From positions 3,022,322 through 3,086,321 of the forward strand of contig NZ_CP036273.1 in NCBI RefSeq assembly GCF_007747215.1: 64,000 nt of DNA. The letters are read 5' to 3'. The stretch is from Urbifossiella limnaea (lineage in GTDB: Bacteria > Planctomycetota > Planctomycetia > Gemmatales > Gemmataceae). Below, piece by piece: positions 8,822 through 16,669 of the stretch (position 1 is its first letter; each line of letters opens with the position of its first letter). A program made the translations under genes and the position numbers. Below the pieces are notes generated by a model that ran no database searches, had not been told where the DNA came from, and worked only from the letters and a program-made list of their open reading frames with translations.

Positions 8822-9085
8822 ATGGCTCAACTGTCCCTCGGTGAATCCCGCTGGCGGATGCTCCGTCGTGTCCTGAAGAAGAAGCGGTTCCGGTACGCCG
8901 ACGCCCGGAACATGACCCGGCACGACCAGCAGCACTTCGACTGGCTGCTGGACAACGAGTTCTTCGCGGTCGCCGGGGCCGGGGCGTTCGAGGTGACCGA
9001 CAAGGGGAAGTCCGCGGCCGACCTCGGGGTGTTCGACTGGGAGCCGGCCGCTATGCCGCCGGCGAGGTCGAGGACGGGGGAGTAA
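8822..9085 (+). CDS. Small winged-helix-like protein
   Basis: 87 residues, starting MAQLSLGESRWRMLRRVLKK. The pattern helix, helix, DARNMTRHDQQHFDWLLD, short beta pair (FFAVAGAGAFEVTDKG) is that of a small winged-helix DNA-binding module in which the last two strands form the wing. An in-frame upstream start at 8639 exists, but that extension is low-complexity Pro/Arg and overlaps the promoter region of the divergent GNAT-like gene, so I prefer the ATG at 8822. It overlaps the 3' end of the convergent FIALWN-family gene by 35 bases. Confidence 0.65.
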   Translation: MAQLSLGESRWRMLRRVLKKKRFRYADARNMTRHDQQHFDWLLDNEFFAVAGAGAFEVTDKGKSAADLGVFDWEPAAMPPARSRTGE

Positions 9086-9275
9086 CCGGGCCGCGAGCCT
9101 TCAGAGCGTTCCCGGCCTTCCGCAGGGCGACCGCTTGGGCGACCACCGCCCACCTCGGGACGCGGCCGACCCGGGCGACAACCTGGGCCGTGACCTCGTC
9201 GGTCGTCCCGGCGGCGTTCCAGAGCGCGATGAAGTCCGCGTCCGACAGCTGAGCGAGGCGGTCGAGGTAGGTCAT
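9051..9275 (-). CDS. Small FIALWN/PRWAV-family protein, copy 2
   Basis: 74 residues beginning MTYLDRLAQLSDADFIALWN. It aligns over most of its length with the protein at 5378-5626: FIALWNxAG, VPRWAVxAxAxxLRxAGxxL. Function is unknown. A further in-frame ATG at 9308 exists, but the methionine at 9275 gives the better N-terminus. A TGAGCAGGGAGGG motif lies on the other strand just upstream (9293). Confidence 0.7.
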   Translation of the reverse strand: MTYLDRLAQLSDADFIALWNAAGTTDEVTAQVVARVGRVPRWAVVAQAVALRKAGNALKARGPVTPPSSTSPAA

Positions 9276-9416
9276 TTGGCGGCACCTGGGACTGAGCAGG
9301 GAGGGCAAGATGGTCCCTCTTCTCGTACCCCATGTTGCTCGTGGACGCCCCCGCCCCTCGCTCCGGGAGGAAGTTGACTTGCCCCTCCTGCTGGCTGTTC
9401 TGCCGGCCCAGCCGGC

Positions 9417-10154
9417 TCACCCGCCGGCGGCCGGCTCGATGGCGACCGCGACCGCCCGTACGTCTAAATCCGGGAGCAGATTGGTGGCCCGCAACCGGAC
9501 CCGTCGGAAACTCCCGTCCGAATGGAGGAGCCGGCCGTCCGCCTCGACTCGTTCCCCAGGCCGGAGGAGGAGGTCGGACACCGCCGCTGCCAGCCGCGGG
9601 CGGTCGTCCCGGTGGACCCAGTCGCGGGCGTCGGTGCCCGAGAATACCCCGGGCGGACGACCCAGGAACGCAGCCACCCACGGGCTGGTGTACCGAACGA
9701 GGCGGTCGGCCCCGACCAGGGCGTACCCGCCCGGCCCCCGCTCGACGAACGCCCGGACCAACCGCCGGTCTTCGCGGGCCGCGTCCCCAGCCCGATGCGA
9801 TTCGTCGATATCGGTGCACGTCCCGACCCACCGGAGGAGCCGCCTGTCGGCCCCGAACTCCGGCTCGCCCCGGGACAGGAACCACCGATACTGCCCGTCC
9901 GCCCGTCGGAATCGGTGCTCGGCGAAGAGTGCCCGACTATCTCGAACGGCCGCGGTCCACCGGGCGAGGGTGTCGGTGAGGTCCTCCGGGTGGATGACCC
10001 ACCCCCAGTCCCACCCGAGGAGGTCGTCGGCCGGGACACCGGTGTACTCGGCACACCGGCGGTTGATGTACTCCACGTTCCCGTCCGGTCCGGCTACCCA
10101 GACGAGCTGGGGGAGGGCGTCTAGGGCGCGGAGGGGATGAAAGTCGGGTGACAT
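9417..10154 (-). CDS. Tandem PAS-domain protein without output domain
   Basis: 245 residues. Two PAS domains follow each other. The first (residues about 8-125) shows LPQLVWVAGPDGNVEYINR, WVIHPEDL and the PAC segment RRADGQYRWFLSRG; the second (about 130-240) shows ALVGADRLVRYTSP, WVHRDDRPRL and LLHSDGSFRRVRLRATN. PAS domains sense ligands or light and normally control a kinase, cyclase or HTH domain, but here nothing follows. It may act by binding a partner protein, or it may be a truncated sensor. The in-frame TTG at 10262 would add 36 Pro-rich residues and is unlikely. Confidence 0.8.
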   Translation of the reverse strand: MSPDFHPLRALDALPQLVWVAGPDGNVEYINRRCAEYTGVPADDLLGWDWGWVIHPEDLTDTLARWTAAVRDSRALFAEHRFRRADGQYRWFLSRGEPEFGADRRLLRWVGTCTDIDESHRAGDAAREDRRLVRAFVERGPGGYALVGADRLVRYTSPWVAAFLGRPPGVFSGTDARDWVHRDDRPRLAAAVSDLLLRPGERVEADGRLLHSDGSFRRVRLRATNLLPDLDVRAVAVAIEPAAGG

Positions 10155-10768
10155 GGGAGGGCCACAACTGCCCGGCGTGTAGGGGGACGGCGCGAGCGGG
10201 CGCGGTTGGCGGAACGGGAAGACGAGTCTCGGTAAGTTATCGGGGCTCAAGCCCGTTCGCAAGCGGAAACGGGGGCTAACGTGTTAACCAGGTGGTGGTT
10301 AGCGTGGTTGGACCGGTGGGGTAATCGAGACGATGTAATCACCCCTCGCGGGCGTCCATTCGGAAAATGTGCGGAACCGGCAGCAGCTGCCAGCGGCCCG
10401 GTACTCTCTCCACTGCTCGCCCGCCCACCCGCCCGGAAATGCGAACCACCCGGGCTCGTGGCATTTGCCGCAAGCCCAGGTGGTCGTGTGTCGTTGGAGA
10501 ACGGACCGGCGGTCAGCACCGCCTCTCCCCTCGGTCTGGTCGCCCAGCCCGCCTCCTCTGATGCCGGCATGTAAAGCACACCGCGTGCCAGTTTCGTCAG
10601 CCCCGTCTGTCTGCTTTCGGAAGTCCTGAGCAGGTAATGGAATGGTGCGTGAGACGTGGTCTTTCCCGGTGTCGAGGTGCGGCACCGCCACGCCTCGTCA
10701 GCAAGCACCCGCGACTCTCCCCTGCTCAAGTCCGGAGCACGAGTCGATGACCGTGTAACCTCCAGCCG
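10155..10768. other. Long intergenic stretch without a confident gene
   Basis: About 610 bases. Open frames exist on both strands (for example minus 10299-10691, which includes a CxxC segment in WACGKCHEPGW), but none has both protein-like composition and a ribosome site. A TGAGCAGG motif lies at 10627. An old gene may have decayed here. Confidence 0.4.
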
Positions 10769-11191
10769 TCAGAACAACGGCGGGGTGCCCGGGGTCGGCC
10801 AGGACGCGAGCCGGTAGCCCTTCTTGTCCTTCGGGTTGACCAGCTCACCCATCCGGGTCAACTCGGCCAGCGCCTTCATCACCGTCCCGGGGCCGTGCGG
10901 TGTGCCGGCCTCGCGTAAGGCCCGGACCAATTGCTTGTGCGTCAGCGCCCTCCCACTCGCCCCGATGACCGCCAAGATGTCGGACCGGCACTCGGCCCGC
11001 CCGCCGGTCGCCGTGCGCCGCTCGACGGCAGCGGGCGGCATCCCCTGCGCTGTGCCCCAGACCAGAATCATGCAGGCGAGCTGACCACTCGCGTCGGTGA
11101 CTCGCAGACGCGGCGGGTCCGTGAGCTCAGCGAGATTCCCCAGGAGTTCGCGGGCGGCGCGCTTCACCGCGGCGTGCGGGTCGAGTGGCAT
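10769..11191 (-). CDS. Winged-helix DNA-binding protein
   Basis: 140 residues. The C-terminal half (about 65-135) reads as a winged helix: RSDILAVIGASGRALTHKQ, then LVRALREAG, then GTVMKALAELTRMGEL as recognition helix, and VNPKDKKGYRLASW as the wing. The N-terminal half is helical and ends ILVWGTAQGMPPAAVERR. It is probably a small regulator of the element. No ribosome site is visible before the ATG. Confidence 0.65.
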   Translation of the reverse strand: MPLDPHAAVKRAARELLGNLAELTDPPRLRVTDASGQLACMILVWGTAQGMPPAAVERRTATGGRAECRSDILAVIGASGRALTHKQLVRALREAGTPHGPGTVMKALAELTRMGELVNPKDKKGYRLASWPTPGTPPLF

Positions 11192-11306
11192 GGAAGGAAC
11201 CGGAAGGTCTGCCGCCCCGGCCGTGGGTGGACTTCCTCAGCAGGGAGTGTACAAGACAGAAGGGCACTAGTGAACACCCAATCAGTATCACCTCGGAGAA
11301 GTAGCC

Positions 11307-11639
11307 ATGCCCGAGGAGCCCGACCGCGACTTCTTCCTGCTGACGGCCATCGAGTGGGCGGCGGGCCGAGCCGAGCTCCCGTCCGACACTCGCGCCTACA
11401 TCATCGCCACGGCCGTCGCCCGCGAGGCGGCGCACTGCCACCTCCTGTTCCAGGCCGGCAAGGCCGCCGAGGTGCTCACCCGACTTCGGACGCTCTGCCG
11501 CGACCTGCTCGGCGTCCACCTCCCCGACGCCACGCGGAGCGCGGCGCCGGACGCGGCCCAGACGCTCGGCACCGCGGCCGACTTGTTCCACCGGCTTCGG
11601 CTAGCGGCGGACTTGGCGACTCGCGTGGGGGCGGCGTGA
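11307..11639 (+). CDS. Hypothetical alpha-helical protein
   Basis: 110 residues, almost entirely helical, beginning MPEEPDRDFFLLTAIEWAAG. The frame has good codon bias and a ribosome site (GGAGAAG, 6 bases upstream). Its TGA overlaps the GTG of the following gene (GTGA), so the two are translated together. No known family was recognised. Confidence 0.65.
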   Translation: MPEEPDRDFFLLTAIEWAAGRAELPSDTRAYIIATAVAREAAHCHLLFQAGKAAEVLTRLRTLCRDLLGVHLPDATRSAAPDAAQTLGTAADLFHRLRLAADLATRVGAA

Positions 11640-12223
11640 TATGCGTCGGCATCGCCCTGGCGATGAGCGAGGTCCCCGTCCTGCTCATCGAGAAGCACGG
11701 GCTCATGGAGCGGGTCCACGACCGTGGCGGCGAGCGGGAGGTGCGGTTCCTGTGGCAGGCCCGGCCGACCGTGCTGCCGGTCTGGCACGGTGGGAAGCTG
11801 AAAGTCGTCACCTGGGGCAACCGCGACCGGCGGGAGACGAAGCTGCCGCCGACCGGCTGGACGTGGCAGGAGACGGTCGAGTCGGGGTGGTGGTCCCAGC
11901 TGGCGCCCGAGGAGGTGGTGATTCCAGCGTCGTTCGGCTTTGCCAATGGGGTCTGGTTCAAGCTGAAGGTCGGCGTCCGGGGCCTGCTCGTCCACGACCG
12001 ACAGGGAAAGCCCGTCGTGTTCATGCTCACCCAGCCCGCCACGCGGTACTACGAAATCATGTGCCGGAGCGACTGGGCACCAGTTTTGGTGGATGAGGTC
12101 ATCTGGCGGCTGACGCCGCTATTTGAGACAGGCTCGCGGCGGGTTATCATCCGGACCATGCCCGACGATGTCGCCCCGGTTCTCGCCATCTTTGACCGAC
12201 TTGCGCCACAATTGGTCCGATAA
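11636..12223 (+). CDS. Possible diverged SRAP (YedK/HMCES)-like protein
   Basis: 195 residues from a GTG that overlaps the previous stop codon; a methionine at 11663 is an alternative. The order of segments recalls the SOS-response-associated peptidase fold: PVWHGGKLKVVTWGN (compare WGLxPxW), then VVIPASFGFANGVWF (compare CLIPADGFYEW), then YYEIMCRSDWAPVLV (compare HxRMPxIL). SRAP proteins crosslink to abasic DNA through Cys2. Here the first codons give M-I-C, so the cysteine is at position 3, and the conserved histidine is missing. The match is weak and made from memory; a separate conserved family is equally possible. Confidence 0.45.
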   Translation: MICVGIALAMSEVPVLLIEKHGLMERVHDRGGEREVRFLWQARPTVLPVWHGGKLKVVTWGNRDRRETKLPPTGWTWQETVESGWWSQLAPEEVVIPASFGFANGVWFKLKVGVRGLLVHDRQGKPVVFMLTQPATRYYEIMCRSDWAPVLVDEVIWRLTPLFETGSRRVIIRTMPDDVAPVLAIFDRLAPQLVR

Positions 12224-12285
12224 GCTTGCCAACCTACTGTTAAACATGGCAGAACAGGACCAGAGCCCGGCGACTGGCTATTTCT

Positions 12286-13722
12286 CTATTCTAGTGAAGT
12301 CATCTCCGCACTAGTGAAGTCATCGGCGTATCGCTTCACTGGGGCTTCAACCCCTTCTAGAAGTTCTCGGTACGGCTCGATTGCCTTGCACAACTCGTCA
12401 TGCTTGGCGGGGTCTATCAGGGCGTGGTCGATGAGGGAAACCCGCTTCGGCTTCTCGGGCAGGGCGAACAGGCAGAGAACCAGCGCGTTCCGAAGGTACA
12501 GAATCAACTTGCCCAGCATTTCTTCCATACCGCCGTGCGGCTCAACCACCTTCTTCAGCTGCTTCTCGGTTAGGCTATCGCCGTGAACGTACTTGCTGCG
12601 GATGGTGTAGCCGTCGGCTATTAGTGCCTTTGTCTCGACTGGGTTGATGCCAACGAAGCCCAACAGTTTCGGAAGCCGAATGCTCAGCTTGAAATTAATA
12701 ACGTCCTTGTCCGTCATAAACAGACTTTCAATACCCATCACCGCCTCTGCGATTCGCCACTCTACCAAGCCGACATCCGAAAGGGCTTTCATGTAGCGAT
12801 GGAAAGCAATGGCAAGGTGATTGACCCGAGTCTGTTCGACCTGCGCCAACTCACGCCCGAATCGTTTGGACAGCAGTGCGCACAGCTTGGTAAACCGGGC
12901 GACATTCGACGCCCCTACCCTGGCCGGCGGGTTCTTGTGACCCGGCTCGTCCGTGGTATACATGGAAGCCGGCAAGCCGCCGAATTCGGTATCTCGGTAT
13001 ACCGCCGCCGTGATTGCAACTCCGCTCGGGATGGCAAGCCGCATGATGGCATTCGCCCATTCGGCAATTGCAATCAACTCGGCTTCGTTCTCCTCGAAGT
13101 CGTCGGATTCGCACTTGCCCTCTACCTTGACGAAGGCGTCAACGAAACCCGGGGCAGGGTCCGCACGAAATCCGACCGTCTCTTCGTAGCAAAAATCGGC
13201 TGCGACCGGGCGGCGGAATGTCAGCTTGTAATTTCCGAGTTGAAGTGAAAAAGGCTCATCTTGAACCACCATACCCACGACTTGTAACTCCGGGTGGCTC
13301 TCGAAGGTTCTCGCGCACTTCGGACCTTCGAAAAAGCCCGCCCGCCTCTCCTCCGCTTCCGCTTCGCTCAGCGGCTCGCCCTTGAGCGTGGCTTCGATGT
13401 GTTTGGCCAAGTGCCAGCACAAATTGAACGAGTCAACCCCCTTCGCCAGCAGCTCGGCCGCTTCTGGTTCTTTCTCCAGCGTTTTCGCTACCTTCTTCGC
13501 TGCACTTCCCCAGAGCTCCCGGGTAACAATGCTGTGCTTCCCGGCCCGGCTCGTCATGCCCAGTTTCGGGCTATAGCTGATTTCCGTTGTCGTATGCCGG
13601 CTGACGGTGGCCGCTCCCGGCTTCAGCGTGCCAGCCGCCTTCTGTTCCATCGCCTTCGCAAGGCCGATTTCGGCCAAGCGGCGCAGGAGTACCAAGCAGC
13701 GTTCCCGGTCGGTTGCTTCCAT
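12286..13722 (-). CDS. ApeA-like HEPN-domain protein (possible phage defence)
   Basis: 478 residues. The C-terminal third (about 305-440) resembles the ApeA-type HEPN domain: VNHLAIAFHRYMKALSD, AVMGIESLFMTDKDV, and the RNase motif IRSKYVHGD (R-x4-H). The first 290 residues form a separate beta-rich domain, as in ApeA proteins. HEPN domains are ribonucleases used in abortive infection and toxin systems. The ATG at 13722 has an AAGGAAG ribosome site. The gene is visibly less GC-rich and uses more A/T-ending codons than its neighbours, a sign of separate acquisition. It stands alone, converging with the SRAP-like gene. Confidence 0.7.
   Translation of the reverse strand: MEATDRERCLVLLRRLAEIGLAKAMEQKAAGTLKPGAATVSRHTTTEISYSPKLGMTSRAGKHSIVTRELWGSAAKKVAKTLEKEPEAAELLAKGVDSFNLCWHLAKHIEATLKGEPLSEAEAEERRAGFFEGPKCARTFESHPELQVVGMVVQDEPFSLQLGNYKLTFRRPVAADFCYEETVGFRADPAPGFVDAFVKVEGKCESDDFEENEAELIAIAEWANAIMRLAIPSGVAITAAVYRDTEFGGLPASMYTTDEPGHKNPPARVGASNVARFTKLCALLSKRFGRELAQVEQTRVNHLAIAFHRYMKALSDVGLVEWRIAEAVMGIESLFMTDKDVINFKLSIRLPKLLGFVGINPVETKALIADGYTIRSKYVHGDSLTEKQLKKVVEPHGGMEEMLGKLILYLRNALVLCLFALPEKPKRVSLIDHALIDPAKHDELCKAIEPYRELLEGVEAPVKRYADDFTSAEMTSLE
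12291..12324 (+). repeat. 14-bp direct repeat at the end of the HEPN gene
   Basis: CTAGTGAAGTCATC occurs at 12291 and again at 12311, a 20-bp step, overlapping the last codons and stop of the HEPN gene. It could be slippage or the scar of the cargo's insertion. Confidence 0.5.
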
Positions 13723-14092
13723 GGTACTTCCTTCTGTGCGTGTCCCTGAACTACGCCAACGGGAAAGACGGTCAATCCCCGGGCGAGGTTCGGGTTTCCA
13801 GTCAGTCGAGAGCGCAACTGCCAAGATGGCTGGACGAGCGGTGCAGGTAATCTGATGCACTGCGACCTGAGCAGGAGGGTGTAACGGTCAACCCCTCACC
13901 ACCTCTCTGCGCCCACAGGGCGTCCACCCCAAAAGCTCCAGCCCACCGTAACCGCTGCACCCTCGGGACCTTGCGCCCCCGGCTTTTCTTCGCCCGGACA
14001 CCTCCCTGCTCACCCGCTAGAACCCTCCGCTCCCCCGCTCGCGTTACCGGACCGCCCACCAGTCGAGCGGTTGACCTGCCGAGGATTCCTGA
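13723..14092. other. Intergenic region
   Basis: About 370 bases between divergent genes with no supported gene. It carries the promoters for both sides, a TGAGCAGGAGGG motif on the plus strand (13868) and TGAGCAGGGAGG on the minus strand (14013-14002). No ribosome-linked start follows either copy directly. Confidence 0.4.
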
Positions 14093-14479
14093 GTGCCGAC
14101 CGTCCGCCTGACCGAGACCACGACCCGAGGCGTCTTCCAGGGGAGCAACGGCTGCTTGTACGAGCGGTCGGACGGGGTGGAACGAAAGTGCAGCCGGTGC
14201 GGGCGGTGGACCCAGACGACCTACCGCTGGGCGGACCAGAACATCTGCGACCGCCACCTCCGGGTGGTAACTTGGGCCGTCATCCGGGTGACGACCACCT
14301 TCGCATTCCGGCCGCTCCCGGCGGCGGTCTACGGCGACCCGCCCCCTGCTCGGGTTTTGCGAAGGGGCGACACGCTCGTCGTGGGCGGGGTTCCGACCCG
14401 GGTAGGCCGGTTCGACCGCTTCCCGCTGACCACCGGCGGGTTCGTCATGGTCCCCAGGAGCCGGTGGGCTTGGGCGTGA
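14093..14479 (+). CDS. Small zinc-ribbon protein
   Basis: 128 residues from a GTG with GAGG upstream. The N-terminal half has KCSRCGRWTQTTY and NICDRH, a CxxC plus CxxH arrangement likely to bind zinc. The rest is beta-rich, with a hydrophobic strand VVTWAVIRVTTTFAF. Function unknown. It precedes the small HTH-like gene by 26 bases, probably in one transcript. Confidence 0.6.
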   Translation: MPTVRLTETTTRGVFQGSNGCLYERSDGVERKCSRCGRWTQTTYRWADQNICDRHLRVVTWAVIRVTTTFAFRPLPAAVYGDPPPARVLRRGDTLVVGGVPTRVGRFDRFPLTTGGFVMVPRSRWAWA

Positions 14480-14505
14480 ACCACATCATCATCAAGGAGA
14501 CGCCG

Positions 14506-14706
14506 ATGGAAGTTGAGACGGCAGAACTGACCGAGGTCCAGCGCCGCGAGTTGTTTGCAGCCCTGGTCGCCGCACAGGACGAGGGCCTGGGTGTGAAGAA
14601 GTCGCGGCAGGCTGTCGCGGCCCGGTTCGGGGTGGACGCCGAGACGGTGGTCGAAGTCGAGGACGAGGGCCTCGACAAGGAGTGGCCACCGCTCGGCAAG
14701 AAGTAA
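14506..14706 (+). CDS. Small HTH-like acidic protein
   Basis: 66 residues. The core VKKSRQAVAARFGVDAETV is a plausible helix-turn-helix, followed by an acidic tail. The ATG has a strong ribosome site (AAGGAG). Function unknown; possibly a regulator or recombination directionality factor, which are often this small. Confidence 0.65.
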   Translation: MEVETAELTEVQRRELFAALVAAQDEGLGVKKSRQAVAARFGVDAETVVEVEDEGLDKEWPPLGKK

Positions 14707-14720
14707 CGGCCAGCCCGGGG

Positions 14721-15368
14721 TCAGGCCGTGCGGATGCCGGCAACGAGGTCGAGGTACTGGGCGAACGCCTCCGGCCCGCCGCACGCGCGGACCGCCTCGG
14801 CCACTTTCCGGGCCTGCTCGACCCCGCCGCTCGCCGCCACCGCGCCGTTCACCAGGGCGACGTTCGACAATACGGTGGTCACCGCGACCGGGGCCGGGGC
14901 CTGGGCGACGGGTGCCGCGACCGGAGCGCTGGCGGGCTTCGACGGGGCCACCGCAGCCTTCGGGGTCTGACCCGGCTTCCGCTTCAGCTCGCCCCGGATG
15001 TTGTAGACCGAGGCGCGGATGCTCGTGTCCGAGGCAGTGAGACCCTGGGCCTTCGCCTTAGCGACGACCTCGTCGGCGCTCAGGTCCAGGTCGGCCGACA
15101 GGATGGCCCGGACGACCGACGAGACGGACGGGCTCGCGGGCTTCGCCGGCGCGGTCGTGCGGGCCGCGGCCAGGACCGGCTTCGCGGCGGGGACCTTCTG
15201 CTTGAGCTTCTTCCGAACGGTGTAGACGGTCCCGCGGATGACCGCGTCGGGAGCCTTCAGGCCCTTGGCCTTGGCCTTCGTGATGACCTCGTCGGCGCTC
15301 AGGTTGATGTTGGACGAGAGGATGTCGCGGACGACGGACCAGACGGTCGGGGCTGGCGCGGTGGCCAT
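14721..15368 (-). CDS. Protein with two tandem winged-helix-like repeats
   Basis: 215 residues. Two 50-residue repeats are obvious: VWSVVRDILSSNINLSADEV...VRKKLKQK (residues 9-59) and VSSVVRAILSADLDLSADEV...IRGELKRK (residues 82-132). They are joined by a Pro/Ala linker and followed by another Ala-rich linker and a helical C-terminal domain. The repeat looks like a small DNA-binding module with basic ends, so the protein may bridge or bend DNA. No partner gene is evident. Confidence 0.7.
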   Translation of the reverse strand: MATAPAPTVWSVVRDILSSNINLSADEVITKAKAKGLKAPDAVIRGTVYTVRKKLKQKVPAAKPVLAAARTTAPAKPASPSVSSVVRAILSADLDLSADEVVAKAKAQGLTASDTSIRASVYNIRGELKRKPGQTPKAAVAPSKPASAPVAAPVAQAPAPVAVTTVLSNVALVNGAVAASGGVEQARKVAEAVRACGGPEAFAQYLDLVAGIRTA

Positions 15369-15505
15369 GTAGGACGGACTCCGGGGCGACGTGGGTGGGG
15401 CCGTCCTGCCCTGGGGGTTCTCCTCACAGGTGTCGTAGTGTCACGTCGGTCCGGCGACAACCCCCACTGGTGTCAGGGCTTACGCATCCGGGCGGTCGGA
15501 CTGGA

Positions 15506-15706
15506 CTACTTCCCGTCGCTGGAGAGCCACTGGGCGAGGGCGTCCGCGGCATCGTCAGCAGGAGGAGCCTGGGGCTCGGCGGCTGGCGTCGGCGCGGACG
15601 ACTTGCGGGCCTTCCACTCCGCGAACCACTTCGACGTGGAGGACCCGAGGGCGTGGCCCGTGCCGGCCGTCTGGTCGTGCGAGAAGGTGAGAGTGCTGAC
15701 GTTCAT
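15506..15706 (-). CDS. Small hypothetical protein
   Basis: 66 residues starting MNVSTLTFSHDQTAGTG, with a central SKWFAEWKARK helix and an Ala/Asp-rich tail ending AQWLSSDGK. The frame continues upstream with poor composition, and an AAGG element precedes the chosen ATG. Function unknown. Confidence 0.55.
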   Translation of the reverse strand: MNVSTLTFSHDQTAGTGHALGSSTSKWFAEWKARKSSAPTPAAEPQAPPADDAADALAQWLSSDGK

Positions 15707-15886
15707 GGACCTTCGTGATTGTGAGGGTGAAGACGTTTGCGGGGCCGCTATGGTGTTCCGCGCCGGGGTGGTCAACCCCAAGCCCTGCTGCGCAGGTGGG
15801 CGGCGGGTTGGGGCCGAGCATGAGGGTAATCATCTCGGCACGGCAAGAAAGATGAGCGGGTCGGGCGGATTATCTGGGGGCGCCGG

Positions 15887-16036
15887 TCAGGCGCCCCAGT
15901 ACCGGGCGGCGAACCGCTCGGCCCTTCGCTTCGCGTACCAGCGGCACTTCGCCTCGCTGCCCACCAGCCGCCGCTTCCTGCTGACATCGCCCTGCTTCTT
16001 AATGGCTGTATCCCCCTGCGAGGAGTACCACACCAT
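15887..16036 (-). CDS. Very small basic protein
   Basis: 49 residues, starting MVWYSSQGDTAIKKQGD and ending RRAERFAARYWGA. It is strongly basic with many aromatic residues, as in small nucleic-acid-binding proteins. It lies 30 bases downstream of the membrane-protein gene stop at 16067, and the frame is closed upstream by a stop, so the ATG at 16036 is the only standard start. No clear ribosome site. Confidence 0.5.
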   Translation of the reverse strand: MVWYSSQGDTAIKKQGDVSRKRRLVGSEAKCRWYAKRRAERFAARYWGA

Positions 16037-16066
16037 TGAACGGTACAGGACCCGCGGCTTGCGCCA

Positions 16067-16591
16067 TCAGGACGACTGAGCGGTGTCCGGCACGACGGCG
16101 TCATCGCCCCGCACGTGTCGCCGCGCGCCGCACCCCTGGGCTGCGCGGAGCACGAGGAGGAGGCCCGCCAGCACAGCGGCCGTCACCGCCAGCGGGCTCC
16201 GCACCCGCCACGAGTACGCGGGCGGCTCGACCGGCGACCAGTCCACCGAGTCGATGACCCCGCCCGGGTACTGCGCCGTCGGCACGCCCGGCTTCCCGAG
16301 CATGGTCTCGTACCCGTCCACCACGGTGATGCGCCCGTGGTAGGTGGTCCAGGTGATGACCCGGGGTAGGGCGCAGCTGAAGCTGAACGTCGTGCTCCGG
16401 TCGTGCTCCAGGCGGTAGTCCTCGGGCGGGGCGCCGACAACCCTCTCGGCCTCGGCCAGTGTCATCCCCGCGCGGAGCCGGTCGGCCACTTCTCGGCTGG
16501 TGTCCGGGCCGGCCCGGGCGAACCAGATGCCGGTGAGGATGCCCCACGCCAGGATGCCGAGGAGGGCGACGGGCGTCATAAACCGGAACAT
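16067..16591 (-). CDS. Membrane protein with SmpA/BamE-like segment
   Basis: 174 residues. An N-terminal transmembrane helix (PVALLGILAWGILTGIWF) is followed by a short domain with LRAGMTLAEAERVVGAPPEDY, which matches the GMTxxEVxxLLGxP signature of SmpA/BamE-type domains. Another hydrophobic helix (LAVTAAVLAGLLLVL) lies near the C-terminus, which ends basic. The domain would therefore sit outside the membrane between two helices. No ribosome site before the ATG; the next methionine is four residues on. Confidence 0.65.
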   Translation of the reverse strand: MFRFMTPVALLGILAWGILTGIWFARAGPDTSREVADRLRAGMTLAEAERVVGAPPEDYRLEHDRSTTFSFSCALPRVITWTTYHGRITVVDGYETMLGKPGVPTAQYPGGVIDSVDWSPVEPPAYSWRVRSPLAVTAAVLAGLLLVLRAAQGCGARRHVRGDDAVVPDTAQSS

Positions 16592-16669
16592 ACACTGACC
16601 CGGGCGGCGTGTGTTTCGCAACTGTAGGTCACGTAAAGGTTCGCTGCGGTCGGCTGAGCAGGGGGCACC

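Noticed and set aside
10247-10729. Minus-strand open frame of 160 codons
   Set aside because: There is no ribosome site or protein-like pattern, and competing frames exist on both strands; the region was left as intergenic.
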